Below are positions 18,747 through 28,006 of a stretch of DNA of 64,000 nt, in pieces (the stretch's first letter is position 1; each line of letters begins with the position of its first letter). The stretch lies in NCBI GenBank assembly GCA_937877455.1, contig CALFIU010000053.1, positions 1 through 64,000 of the forward strand, given 5' to 3'. Position numbers and translations under genes: made by a program. This DNA comes from an uncultured Bacteroidales bacterium. GTDB lineage: Bacteria > Bacteroidota > Bacteroidia > Bacteroidales > UBA3824. The notes under the pieces were generated by a model, which saw only the letters and a program-made list of their open reading frames with translations, ran no database searches and was not told where the DNA came from.

Positions 18747-19148
18747 ATGGCATTAGAAATAGAAGGCAAACTTATAAAAGTTCTTCCTCCTCGCTCTGGC
18801 GAAGGTCGCAACGGACAATGGAAATCTCAGGATTTTGTAATAGAAACCCCCGGACAATACCCAGCACAGGCATGTTTCAGCGTATGGAACGACAGAGTAA
18901 ATCTCGGTGAAATAGCATTGGGTGAAACTATAAAAGTACAATTTGACGTACGTTCGCGCGAATACCAAGAAAAATGGTACACCACGCTTTCGGCCTATCG
19001 CATCGACAAATTAAGTTCAACACCAGTTTCTGGTGGTGGTTCTTCTGTTACACCCCCACAAGGCGGCTCAAACAATAACGGACCTACTGGTCCTGTTGAA
19101 CAAAACAATGGCGGTGCAGCTGGTGCTGACGACGACTTACCTTTTTAA
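18747..19148 (+). CDS. DUF3127 OB-like protein with SSB-type acidic tail
   Basis: A 133-residue protein of the DUF3127 family. Residues 1-90 form a compact, strand-rich domain (ALEIEGKLIKVLPPRSGEG, WKSQDFVIETPG, ETIKVQFDVRSRE) that looks OB-like; residues 91-127 are a Gly/Pro/Ser/Asn-rich linker, and the protein ends DDDLPF. That end closely resembles the DDDIPF peptide through which single-stranded-DNA-binding proteins recruit partners. An SSB-like or replication/repair role is therefore a fair inference; experimental function of the family is not known to me. It follows the FKBP genes and is closed by a bidirectional terminator. Confidence 0.8.
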   Translation: MALEIEGKLIKVLPPRSGEGRNGQWKSQDFVIETPGQYPAQACFSVWNDRVNLGEIALGETIKVQFDVRSREYQEKWYTTLSAYRIDKLSSTPVSGGGSSVTPPQGGSNNNGPTGPVEQNNGGAAGADDDLPF

Positions 19149-19163
19149 TACGTAAATAATAAC

Positions 19164-19205
19164 AAAAAAAAACGGCGGTACTTTTATTGTTCCACCGTTT
19201 TTTTA
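19164..19205. terminator. bidirectional terminator between DUF3127 and ilvN
   Basis: AAAAAACGGCGG (19167-19178) pairs with CCACCGTTTTTT (19192-19203), with one G-T wobble, and is flanked by A- and T-runs, so it can stop transcription from both converging genes. Confidence 0.85.
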
Positions 19206-19229
19206 TATCCAAATATCAAAATTCCACAC

Positions 19230-19823
19230 TCAATTTTTAAGTTTCCAATCGCGAATGGTATTAGAAATCTCTGCCGCCTTAACAAGGTCGCGAAGATAGT
19301 TTGAAAGTTCTTTTTTGGGCCTTGTTACCGCCACACGTCCCGACCTTGCAAACTGCAAAATACCATAAGGTTCAAGTTGATTAAAAAGTTGTTGAGTTTC
19401 GTCCTTATAACCTGTTTTTTCAATAACAATAAATCCTTCCTCAATATCAAGAACTCGGGCATTACTCTGACGAACAATTTTTTCAATTATATGACCATTT
19501 ACAATGTTGGATGTAGAAACTTTATAAAGAGCTATTTCTTGATAAATTACATCTTCTTCGTGAAAATAAAACGCCCTAAGTACTTCGGTTAACTTTTCTA
19601 TCTGTGTTGTAACTTTTTTTATAAGGCTTTCTGTACAATGTGTTACAATGGTATAACGAAAAATTCCAGGCACCTCAGATTCCGATGTTGTTAACGAATC
19701 AATATTGAGATGTCGCCGCGTAAAAACAATGGTTATGCGGTTTAACAGCCCGACCTTGTCCTCGGTAAAAACCGTTACAGTAAACTGTTCTGGGGTTTCT
19801 TCTGTTTGATGAATCATAAGCAT
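19230..19823 (-). CDS. ilvN: acetolactate synthase small (regulatory) subunit
   Basis: The 197-residue regulatory subunit of acetohydroxyacid synthase, which confers valine feedback on the catalytic subunit. The N-terminal ACT domain shows FTVTVFTEDKVGLLNRITIVFTRR (about 13-36), with LNIDSLTTSESE typical of IlvN/IlvH, and the C-terminal domain contains IVRQSNARVLDIEEGFIVIEKTG. Slightly longer than E. coli IlvH (about 163). It starts 11 bp after the ilvB stop, forming an ilvBN operon. A second Met at residue 3 is an alternative start. Confidence 0.93.
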   Translation of the reverse strand: MLMIHQTEETPEQFTVTVFTEDKVGLLNRITIVFTRRHLNIDSLTTSESEVPGIFRYTIVTHCTESLIKKVTTQIEKLTEVLRAFYFHEEDVIYQEIALYKVSTSNIVNGHIIEKIVRQSNARVLDIEEGFIVIEKTGYKDETQQLFNQLEPYGILQFARSGRVAVTRPKKELSNYLRDLVKAAEISNTIRDWKLKN

Positions 19824-19834
19824 AAATAAAAGTT

Positions 19835-21529
19835 TTAATCCTCGTTTAATTTCATTTCGTCAACACTCGAACCCGGTGCAATAAATGGAAATACCTTCAT
19901 ATCCTTATCCACCACCACTTCCAAAAGGTAAGCGGTTTTTGCTTCCAACATTTTGTCAATTGCTTGTTCAAGATCTTGACGACGCTCTACTCGCTGACCT
20001 GGAATATTGTAAGCCTTTGCCAAAGCAACAAAATCTGGATTAACCAAATCTGTTTGAGAATAACGTTTTTCTTGAAACATATTCTGCCACTGACGAACCA
20101 TACCAAGAACTGAGTTGTTAAGAATAACAATTTTTACAGGCAATTTTTCTTGAACTATTGTACCCAATTCCTGCTCATTCATCTGAAATCCACCATCGCC
20201 AGTAAAAAGCACCACTGGACGCGAATTTTGCGCCACAGCAGCTCCTACTGCCGCTGGTAGTCCAAATCCCATAGTTCCAAGCCCACCAGAAGTTAAAAAC
20301 GTATTTGGATACTTAAAATCATAATATCGTGCAGCCACCATCTGATTTTGACCAACGTCAGTTACCACAACTGCATCACCGTTGGTTTTTTTAGATACCA
20401 TAGCCACAGGTTCGCCAGGTTGAATAACGGGTAAATTGGAATATAAGTCTTTTTTTATAACCTCAGCATATTCCTTGTCGTAAAGTTTATAAAATTCTTC
20501 TCTCCAATCAGAATAATCGTTAGAATGTAAAAGTGGCAACATGCGCGTAATGGCAGTTTTTAAATCTGCATGTATAGCTATATCCGTTTCAACATTTTTA
20601 TCTATCTCGCTTTTATCTATCTCAATGTGAATTACTTTAGCCCTCGGCGCATAACCTTGCAATCGCCCTGTAACGCGGTCAGAAAACCTCATTCCAATAG
20701 CAATAATAAGATCTGCTTGATTTGTAAGTATATTTACAGCGTAACTGCCATGCATACCCAACATACCAACGCATAATGGATGGCTACTTGGCAAAGAAGT
20801 TAGCCCCATAAGCGTCATTCCAAAAGGAATACCTGTTTTTTCTACAAATTCCTTCACTTGCCTTTGTGCATTGGCAATAAGTACACCATGCCCCAACAAG
20901 ATAATTGGTTTCTTTGCCGAGTTAATAGTTGCTGCCGCACGTGCTATTACCTCAGCATCAATATCTGGATACGGAGCATAACTTCGCAAAGTTGGAGATT
21001 TATGATATTTAAACTCTGTTTTAGACGTAAGCGCATTTTTGGTAATATCAACCATAACAACGCCCGGTCTGCCCGTTACTGCCACATAAAACGCCTTTGC
21101 CATAGCCTCGGCAATATCTTCTGCACGTGTTACTTGTATGCTCCATTTAGCTATTGGCATCGAAAGCCCAAAAACATCAGTTTCTTGAAATGCGTCCGAC
21201 CCCAAAAATCCTTCTATTACCTGTCCCGAAATTACCACAAGTGGAACAGAATCCATGTTTGCGTTGGCTACACCTGTAATGGCGTTTGTTGCACCAGGAC
21301 CCGATGTTACAATACACACACCGGGTTTTCCTGTTATTTGGGCATAGGCTTGTGCCTCGTGAACTGCCCCTTGCTCATGTCGTGCCAAAACATGGTGTAT
21401 CTCGTTGGTATGAAAATACAAACGGTCGTAAATGGGAATAACTGCACCGCCTGGATAACCAAAAATAGTATCTTGTCCCTCTTCTATAAGCGACAATACA
21501 ACGGCTTCTGCACCCGATACTTTTTCCAT
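19835..21529 (-). CDS. ilvB: acetolactate synthase large (catalytic) subunit
   Basis: The ThDP-dependent catalytic subunit that condenses two pyruvates (or pyruvate and 2-oxobutyrate) in branched-chain amino-acid synthesis. The 564-residue protein shows VSGAEAVVLSLIEEGQDTIFGYPGGAVIPIYD with the ThDP-activating Glu in HVLARHEQGAVHEAQAYAQ (about 50-60), the FAD/quinone-type central domain, and the ThDP motif GDGGFQMNEQELGT with Mg-binding residues. Length is normal. Other ilv genes (ilvC, ilvD) are not in the window. It is transcribed with ilvN; upstream, the alaS terminator separates it from alaS. Confidence 0.96.
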   Translation of the reverse strand: MEKVSGAEAVVLSLIEEGQDTIFGYPGGAVIPIYDRLYFHTNEIHHVLARHEQGAVHEAQAYAQITGKPGVCIVTSGPGATNAITGVANANMDSVPLVVISGQVIEGFLGSDAFQETDVFGLSMPIAKWSIQVTRAEDIAEAMAKAFYVAVTGRPGVVMVDITKNALTSKTEFKYHKSPTLRSYAPYPDIDAEVIARAAATINSAKKPIILLGHGVLIANAQRQVKEFVEKTGIPFGMTLMGLTSLPSSHPLCVGMLGMHGSYAVNILTNQADLIIAIGMRFSDRVTGRLQGYAPRAKVIHIEIDKSEIDKNVETDIAIHADLKTAITRMLPLLHSNDYSDWREEFYKLYDKEYAEVIKKDLYSNLPVIQPGEPVAMVSKKTNGDAVVVTDVGQNQMVAARYYDFKYPNTFLTSGGLGTMGFGLPAAVGAAVAQNSRPVVLFTGDGGFQMNEQELGTIVQEKLPVKIVILNNSVLGMVRQWQNMFQEKRYSQTDLVNPDFVALAKAYNIPGQRVERRQDLEQAIDKMLEAKTAYLLEVVVDKDMKVFPFIAPGSSVDEMKLNED

Positions 21530-21558
21530 ATTTATATTTATTGTTGGTTTATTTATCG

Positions 21559-21566
21559 CAAAGGTA
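21559..21566 (-). promoter_or_regulatory. -7 box of ilvBN
   Basis: Minus-strand TACCTTTG preceding GC fits TAnnTTTG, 29 bp before the ilvB start, between the alaS terminator and ilvB. No exact -33 TTTG is seen. Confidence 0.5.
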
Positions 21567-21642
21567 TAACTTTAAATTGAAAGTGGAAAATTTATACTTA
21601 TTTGTTTTCTCCAACAGAAAAATCAGCAGTATTTACACCAAT

Positions 21643-21679
21643 AAAAAAACTGTGCTTGAAAATCAAACACAGTTTTTTT
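21643..21679 (-). terminator. intrinsic terminator after alaS
   Basis: AAAAAAACTGTG (21643-21654) and CACAGTTTTTTT (21668-21679) form a perfect 12-bp stem whose minus-strand reading ends in a T-run. It lies 19 bp past the alaS stop. Confidence 0.85.
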
Positions 21680-21697
21680 TGTTATATCATTGCTATA

Positions 21698-24325
21698 TTA
21701 GGCAATATAGTTTTTTGCTTTTTCAATAGCTTTGTCAAGTCCATCAGGATTTTTACCACCTGCAGTGGCATAAAATGGTTGACCACCACCGCCACCATTT
21801 ATTTCCTTACCAGCTTCTTTAACTATCGCACCTGCATTAAGACCACGTTGTTTTACAACACTATCAGAAATAATAACCGAAATAATTGGTTTGCCGTCAA
21901 ACACCGCACCAAGAACTACAAAAGCATCGGTCAATTGCTGTTTTAGTTGAAACGAAAGATCTTTTAGCAAATCTTTGTTGCCTATCTCAATTTTTTTAGC
22001 AATAACGCTAACACCGTTAATAGTTTCAACCTTAGCAACAAGTTGGTCTTTCAAAACAGCAAGTTTTTCGTGTTGCAAAGCCTCTATTTGTTTGCGAAGA
22101 GCAGCATTTTCGTCAATAAGATTCTGTACAGATTTAAGGGCAGCATTTTCATCTTTAGCCTTAAACATAGCTTTTAGCATTTGTGCCGTTTGATATTGCC
22201 AACGAAGATATTCTTCCGCTTTTAAACCTGTATATGCCTCTATCCTACGAACACCAGCAGCTACAGCTCCTTCTGACACAATCTTAAAAATTCCAATTTT
22301 TCCTGTAGATTGTGCATGAGTTCCGCCGCAAAGTTCTATGCTTTCACCAAATTTAACAACACGAACACGATCGCCATATTTCTCACCAAACAGCGCAATT
22401 GCACCCATTTCTTGTGCTTCTTTTATTGGCATATCGCGGTATTCTTCAAGCTGAATATTCTCTCTGATATGTTGATTTACAATTTGCTCAACTTTAATGA
22501 TTTCCTCATCAGAAAGTTTTGAAAAATGCGAAAAGTCAAAACGCAAATAATCGGCACACACCATCGAACCTTTCTGCTCCACATGCGTACCAAGTACCTG
22601 ACGCAAAGCTTGATCGAGCAAATGCGTTGCACTATGATTATTTTCGGTGGATGTACGTTTATTTTTATCAACAACAGCCTTGAAAACAGAATCAAGTTTT
22701 TGTGGCAACTGACTTACAATGTGTATTGCCAAACCATTTTCTTTCTGTGTGTCCAAAACTTGTGTTTTCTGACCATCGGCTTCAATATATCCAGTGTCGC
22801 CCACTTGACCACCCATTTCTCCATAAAACGGTGTACGATTAAAAACCAATTGATAAAAACTCTTACCCTTAGTTTCAACCTTACGATAACGCCAAATTTT
22901 TACTTCAGAAACAGTGTCATCATAACCCACAAAATCTTCGGTAGAAAATTGTTGCACTTCGCTCCAATCGCCACTATCTATTTTTGCATCGTTACGGCTA
23001 CGTTCTTTTTGCTTTGCAAGTTCTGATTCAAATTCTGTTTGATTATGCGTCAAACCTTTTTCTTTAAGTATAAGCTCTGTAAGGTCGAGAGGAAAACCGT
23101 ATGTATCGTAAAGTTCAAAAACAGTTTTTCCATCAATTTCGGTTTTACCTTGTTTTTGCGCCGATGCCACCACCTTATCGAGCAACTTAATACCAGTTTC
23201 CAAGGTGCGCAAGAAAGAAGTTTCCTCCTCTATCATCACCTTTTCGATAATATCTTTCTGTGCTATAAGTTCAGGATAAGCCTCACCCATAACATTGTTT
23301 AGCACTGGTAAAAGTTTGTACATAAAAGGTTCGCTCTGATTTAAAAATGTGTAAGCATACCTAACAGCGCGACGAAGAATACGACGTATCACATATCCTG
23401 CTTTTGCGCTTGCAGGCAACTGACCATCGGCAATGGCAAAAGCTATTGCTCTAATATGGTCGGCTATAACACGTGCAGCCACATCTGTTTGCTTGCTACT
23501 CCCATATTTTATGCCAGTTAGCCTACTAATTTCGTTGATAACAGGCGTAAAAAGGTCGGTATCGTAGTTGCTTTGTTTTCCTTGCAAAACCATGCAAAGA
23601 CGTTCAAATCCCATACCTGTATCAACATGCTTAGCTGGCAAAGGTTCAAGACTTCCGTCGGCTTTACGGTTAAATTGCATAAACACAAGATTCCATATTT
23701 CAATAACTTGCGGATGAGATTTATTAACCAACTCTACACCGGGAATTTTTGCTCTTTCTTGGTCAGAACGGATGTCAACATGTATTTCAGAACAAGGACC
23801 ACATGGCCCTGTTGCACCCATCTCCCAAAAATTGTCATGCTTATTGCCCAACAATACCCTATCGGCAGGCAAATGTTTAAGCCAATAACTTTTTGCTTCA
23901 TCGTCGGCTTCAAGATTTTCGTCCTTACTACCTTCAAACACTGTTGCATAAAGCCTTGAAGTGTCGATGTGCATAACATCAACAAGAAACTCCCATGCCC
24001 AGTCGATAATTTCTTTTTTAAAGTAATCACCAAAACTCCAATTGCCGAGCATTTCAAACATTGTGTGATGGTAAGTGTCGTGTCCAACCTCCTCAAGGTC
24101 ATTGTGCTTACCCGATACTCTTAAACATTTTTGACTATCAGCAACACGCGGATATTTACGTGGTTCGTTACCAAGAAAAATATCCTTAAATTGATTCATG
24201 CCAGCATTGGTAAACATCAAGGTTGGGTCGTTTTTAACAACCATAGGCGCAGAAGGCACTATTTTGTGTCCTTTATTTTCAAAAAAATCGAGAAACGATT
24301 TACGTATTTCCTTAGAAGTTTTCAT
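21698..24325 (-). CDS. alaS: alanyl-tRNA synthetase
   Basis: Charges tRNA-Ala. At 875 residues it is full length: class II catalytic core from the start (SAPMVVKNDPTLMFTNAGMNQFKDIFLG), tRNA-recognition region, editing domain with HSATHLLDQALRQVLG and the zinc-site CGGTHAQSTGKIG, a coiled region, and a C-Ala domain with GGGGGQPFYATAGG. The gene is single, with a good promoter immediately upstream (24345-24374) and its own terminator. A nested palindromic element occupies the divergent gap beyond the promoter. Confidence 0.97.
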   Translation of the reverse strand: MKTSKEIRKSFLDFFENKGHKIVPSAPMVVKNDPTLMFTNAGMNQFKDIFLGNEPRKYPRVADSQKCLRVSGKHNDLEEVGHDTYHHTMFEMLGNWSFGDYFKKEIIDWAWEFLVDVMHIDTSRLYATVFEGSKDENLEADDEAKSYWLKHLPADRVLLGNKHDNFWEMGATGPCGPCSEIHVDIRSDQERAKIPGVELVNKSHPQVIEIWNLVFMQFNRKADGSLEPLPAKHVDTGMGFERLCMVLQGKQSNYDTDLFTPVINEISRLTGIKYGSSKQTDVAARVIADHIRAIAFAIADGQLPASAKAGYVIRRILRRAVRYAYTFLNQSEPFMYKLLPVLNNVMGEAYPELIAQKDIIEKVMIEEETSFLRTLETGIKLLDKVVASAQKQGKTEIDGKTVFELYDTYGFPLDLTELILKEKGLTHNQTEFESELAKQKERSRNDAKIDSGDWSEVQQFSTEDFVGYDDTVSEVKIWRYRKVETKGKSFYQLVFNRTPFYGEMGGQVGDTGYIEADGQKTQVLDTQKENGLAIHIVSQLPQKLDSVFKAVVDKNKRTSTENNHSATHLLDQALRQVLGTHVEQKGSMVCADYLRFDFSHFSKLSDEEIIKVEQIVNQHIRENIQLEEYRDMPIKEAQEMGAIALFGEKYGDRVRVVKFGESIELCGGTHAQSTGKIGIFKIVSEGAVAAGVRRIEAYTGLKAEEYLRWQYQTAQMLKAMFKAKDENAALKSVQNLIDENAALRKQIEALQHEKLAVLKDQLVAKVETINGVSVIAKKIEIGNKDLLKDLSFQLKQQLTDAFVVLGAVFDGKPIISVIISDSVVKQRGLNAGAIVKEAGKEINGGGGGQPFYATAGGKNPDGLDKAIEKAKNYIA

Positions 24326-24344
24326 AATGTATTATTTTCCGCTG

Positions 24345-24374
24345 CAAAATTAGTTTTTTATCGTTAATAATCAA
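24345..24374 (-). promoter_or_regulatory. alaS promoter
   Basis: On the minus strand the -7 box TAATTTTG (24345-24352) is preceded at 19 bp by TTG (24372-24374), agreeing with the Bacteroidota -33/-7 pattern, 20 bp before the alaS ATG. Confidence 0.75.
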
Positions 24375-24397
24375 CAAATAAATAAGTTTTTTTTAAC

Positions 24398-24655
24398 AAC
24401 TTCCCTCGTAGATTTCATTTGATTTTTTTAACAACCAATTAAACGAATAAAACAAATTTGTCTAACAGATAGTTATATTAAACAAAAGACGCAAGTTTTA
24501 AGCTAATTAAACAAATATAAATATAGTGGAAGTATATTTGTTAAATTCGTAAAATTTAAAATTAACTTGTTGATTTTAAATTATTTGTTTAATTAATTTG
24601 TTCGTTTTATTCGTTTAATTCGTTGTTCAAATGAAATTAACGTGGATTTTGCTAA
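24398..24655. mobile_element. nested palindromic (MITE-like) element
   Basis: About 250 bp made of three nested inverted repeats. Outer: ATTTCATTTG (24412-24421) with CAAATGAAAT (24628-24637). Middle: AATTAAACGAATAAAAC (24437-24453) with its perfect 17-bp complement at 24604-24620. Inner: AATTAAACAAATATA (24505-24519) with a 14/15 complement at 24533-24547. It has no coding capacity and fills the gap between alaS and the PAS/SpoIIE gene. No transposase or certain target-site duplication was seen, so mobility is inference. Confidence 0.6.
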
Positions 24656-24742
24656 CAAAAAATACAAATGTATTTGGCTAAGTATAGATTTTTTTTTAAT
24701 TTTAAGCGTTATTTTTCAACAAAAACACACAGCATAAAAAAA

Positions 24743-27700
24743 ATGAAATTAGATTTTTCTAAAATACTGATTATATGTTTTTTGGGGATTTATATAACCT
24801 CTATGCTTTTTATTATCGGGCTTGAGCTACCAAACGAAAAATTTATAGCACTTTGCTCTGTACTCGCTGTGCTACTTATAGTAGGATACTATATAATAAA
24901 AACATCTGTAAAAGACAACTATCTAAAAGAAGAAGACCGCATACTCGACAACCTTAAAGATAACGATGAAAAAACCTTCGATTACCAAAGCCGAAACTTT
25001 CCACGCCTAACCGACAAAATCTCATCAATCGTAAGCCGTACAAACACATTAGCCCAATCAAACCAACAACTTAGACAACTCGAAGCCCAACTACAAAACA
25101 ACAACGAACTACTACACACCGCCAACAATGAACTAAAAGCCACCGCAGCCGAATTAGCTCGCAAAGAAAACAACCTTCAAACCATTATCAACAATCAAGG
25201 CGAAGGTTTTCTTTTGTGCGACAAACAAGGCGTTATAAACTTTATCAATCCATCGTTTGCCACACTTATAAACATTTCGAGCGAAAACATGGTAGGCGCA
25301 TCAATCTTCTCATTTCTCAGCGAAGAAAACAGTAAATTAATACGTTCTCAATTGGCAAACAGAGCACTCGGCGTAAAAAATAGTTACGAATTATGGATAA
25401 AAACATCCACAAGAGAAAAAAAATGCTTATTAGTATGCGCATCGCCAAACTACGACTCCAACAACAACCACATCGGAACGATAGCCGTATTAAGCGACAT
25501 AACCAAAATAAAAAACTATCAACACGAACTCGAAGTACAAAACATAGAATTTACAAAATTTCATCAAGCAGTAGCCCAAAACTCTTCGGGAATATTACTG
25601 GTCGATGCCTTAGGACTTGTAACCTACGCCAACAGCCAATTTGAAAACATAATTGGTTACACTGCAGAAGATTTAATTGGCAAATCACCACTCTCACTAC
25701 TCGACGAAACTGGCAACTCTTCGCTTCAAGAATACATAGTAACCCTTCTAAAAAGCGGAAGAGCATGGAAAGGCGAACTCAACGGTCTAAAGAAAAATGG
25801 TGGAAAAATCAACATTAGAGCAACTATTTCTCCACTTAAAAACGCCAACCAAACAAACATCGGATACGTTGCCCTTCTCGAAGACATAACAAAATTCAAA
25901 AACATAGAACAAGAACTCGCCAAAACCACCGAAAAATACTCAATTATAGTAGAAAATTCTCGCGACGTAATTTGGATTTTCAACACACAAGAACGCCAAA
26001 TAAAATACTACAGCCCCTCTATAACCCAACTTATAGGCTACACCGTTGAACAAGCATTAAAAACCAACATGCTACAAACCCTTGATAACGAGTCGGCTCA
26101 ACTAATGCGTACCTATCTCACCGACCCCAACGCATGGAACAACAAAACAGAAATAAACTTTGAAGCACGACAAAAAACCATAGACGGAAAAACAGTTGAT
26201 GTAGAGGTTGTTATGTCGCCAATATTCTCACAAGGAATAACAATGCCAACAGAAATAATTGGCATATCGCGCAACATATCAAGACGTAAACAAACAGAAC
26301 TGCAACTTCGCAAAACCAACGCAATGTTGCAAATAATACTCGAAAAAATTCCATCAAAAATCTACATGAAAGACAAAAACCAAAGATACCTAACCGTTAA
26401 CGAAACTTATGCAGAAACTTATAACCTTACCCCTCAAAATTTTATAGGTAAAACCGACGAAGAACTACACATCGACAACATCCTACAATTACAATCAGAC
26501 GACATAACCGTAACCCAAACCGGCAAACCAATACTTTCTAACGAAAAATACATAAAACCAGTCAACGACACCGGCGCATGGGTTTCTACATCAGTAATAC
26601 CATATTACGTAACTGGAGAAAATCCCGATGGAATAATTGGAATTATTAGCGACATCACCGAGCGCAAAATCTTTGAACAAATGCTCGTGGAACAAAATCG
26701 CCAATTTGAAAACACAATAAAAAATCTAAGCGACATATACATACGCACCGACCTTAAAGGAACAATACTACAAGCAAGCCCATCAATATGCAATTTTTTA
26801 GGAATCAACAAAGTGGAAGAAATAATAGGCAAAAGCCTACAAGAAATAACCCACAACCCCGAAGCTTGGACAATTGTAGAAAACACAGGCAAGCTAATCG
26901 ACTACCCATTTAAAATGAAAAACCTAAAAAACAAAACACTATACTGCGAAATAAACCTTGTAACATTCTACAACACCAATGGACAACCCGCTGGATACGA
27001 AGGCATAGCCCGAAACGTAACCGAAAGAGTTTTACACGAGCAACAACTCAACTCGCTCACCGAAGACCTTATGAAATCGCTCGAACAAGCCAAAATACAA
27101 AAAAACATAATAGAAAGCGCACATAGAGGCATAACCGAAAGTATAAACTACGCAAAACGCATACAAGAAGCCATACTCCAAACATCAACCCAAACGATGA
27201 AAAACAAATTTTCATCAAGTTTTCTATTATACAAACCATGTCAAATAGTTGGAGGCGATTTTTATTACATAAAACAAACACCATACGGGCTTGTATGCGC
27301 CGTTGCCGACTGCACAGGACACGGAATACCGGGCGCACTAATGAGCGTACTTGCAATAAGCCTTTTAAACGATATTATAGGCTCAATAGAAAAACTCGAA
27401 AACAGCACACCCTGTGGAGTATTGTCGGAACTACGCAAAAAGGTAATAGAAAGCCTTAGCAACTCGCTTGTAGTACGCGATGGCCTCGACATAAGCCTTG
27501 TGTTTATGCGACCCGACAAACGCCAAATAATATATTCTGGAGCCAATTTACCACTCTACATCTGCCGAAAAAACGAAATAATAACACTAAAACCAACATA
27601 TTGTCCAATAGGAATGCATCCCGTATTGCAAAATTTTGAAAACACTATATACAATCTCCAAAAAAACGATATGTTATACTTCGCCTCCGACGGTTACCAA

Positions 27701-27883
27701 GATCAATTTGGAATGAACGAAAATCGCAAATTCTCAAAAAAAGATTTCACCGAACTATTAAAACAAGCATCTCACCTTGACCCCGAAGCCCAACAATTTT
27801 TGTTACAAAACCGAATTTCACAGTGGCAAGGTACACGCAAACAAACCGACGACATAACCGTTTTGGGGATAAAAATCAACTAA
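24743..27883 (+). CDS. membrane multi-PAS protein with SpoIIE-type phosphatase
   Basis: A 1046-residue signalling protein starting MKLDFSKILI; an upstream Met at 24668 would add 25 poorly conserved residues (FFFNFKRYF...) before the membrane helix and is less likely. Two closely spaced membrane helices (about 7-55) are followed by a coiled coil, about five PAS/PAC modules (for example QGEGFLLCDKQGVINF, DVIWIFNTQERQIKYYSPS, SKIYMKDKNQRYLTVN) and a C-terminal SpoIIE/PP2C domain with CQIVGGDFYY, ADCTGHGIPGALMSVLA, SDGYQDQFG and DDITVLGIK. It is clearly a paralogue of the 1422-residue protein at the left end, but without the large periplasmic sensor, so it probably senses an internal signal. No anti-sigma or STAS partner lies nearby. 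Confidence 0.9.
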   Translation: MKLDFSKILIICFLGIYITSMLFIIGLELPNEKFIALCSVLAVLLIVGYYIIKTSVKDNYLKEEDRILDNLKDNDEKTFDYQSRNFPRLTDKISSIVSRTNTLAQSNQQLRQLEAQLQNNNELLHTANNELKATAAELARKENNLQTIINNQGEGFLLCDKQGVINFINPSFATLINISSENMVGASIFSFLSEENSKLIRSQLANRALGVKNSYELWIKTSTREKKCLLVCASPNYDSNNNHIGTIAVLSDITKIKNYQHELEVQNIEFTKFHQAVAQNSSGILLVDALGLVTYANSQFENIIGYTAEDLIGKSPLSLLDETGNSSLQEYIVTLLKSGRAWKGELNGLKKNGGKINIRATISPLKNANQTNIGYVALLEDITKFKNIEQELAKTTEKYSIIVENSRDVIWIFNTQERQIKYYSPSITQLIGYTVEQALKTNMLQTLDNESAQLMRTYLTDPNAWNNKTEINFEARQKTIDGKTVDVEVVMSPIFSQGITMPTEIIGISRNISRRKQTELQLRKTNAMLQIILEKIPSKIYMKDKNQRYLTVNETYAETYNLTPQNFIGKTDEELHIDNILQLQSDDITVTQTGKPILSNEKYIKPVNDTGAWVSTSVIPYYVTGENPDGIIGIISDITERKIFEQMLVEQNRQFENTIKNLSDIYIRTDLKGTILQASPSICNFLGINKVEEIIGKSLQEITHNPEAWTIVENTGKLIDYPFKMKNLKNKTLYCEINLVTFYNTNGQPAGYEGIARNVTERVLHEQQLNSLTEDLMKSLEQAKIQKNIIESAHRGITESINYAKRIQEAILQTSTQTMKNKFSSSFLLYKPCQIVGGDFYYIKQTPYGLVCAVADCTGHGIPGALMSVLAISLLNDIIGSIEKLENSTPCGVLSELRKKVIESLSNSLVVRDGLDISLVFMRPDKRQIIYSGANLPLYICRKNEIITLKPTYCPIGMHPVLQNFENTIYNLQKNDMLYFASDGYQDQFGMNENRKFSKKDFTELLKQASHLDPEAQQFLLQNRISQWQGTRKQTDDITVLGIKIN

Positions 27884-27956
27884 ACCCACAACGTTAAATT
27901 CCATCAAAAAACCTCACAAAAACGCACCACAACCCCCTAAAAATAAGGAATTACAT

Positions 27957-28006
27957 CACATTGGAAAATTTATATTTAACTTTTTTGAAATAAATTTTCC
28001 AATGTG
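27957..28006. repeat. 17-bp inverted repeat bordering the 42-bp array
   Basis: CACATTGGAAAATTTAT (27957-27973) and ATAAATTTTCCAATGTG (27990-28006) are perfect inverse complements with a 16-nt loop. The right arm runs into the first unit of the 42-bp array. It could double as a terminator for the phosphatase gene ending at 27883, although no strong U-tract follows. Confidence 0.75.

Noticed and set aside
24668..24742. Longer start of the second PAS/SpoIIE gene
   Set aside because: It adds an aromatic/basic stretch before the membrane helix that does not look like part of the protein.
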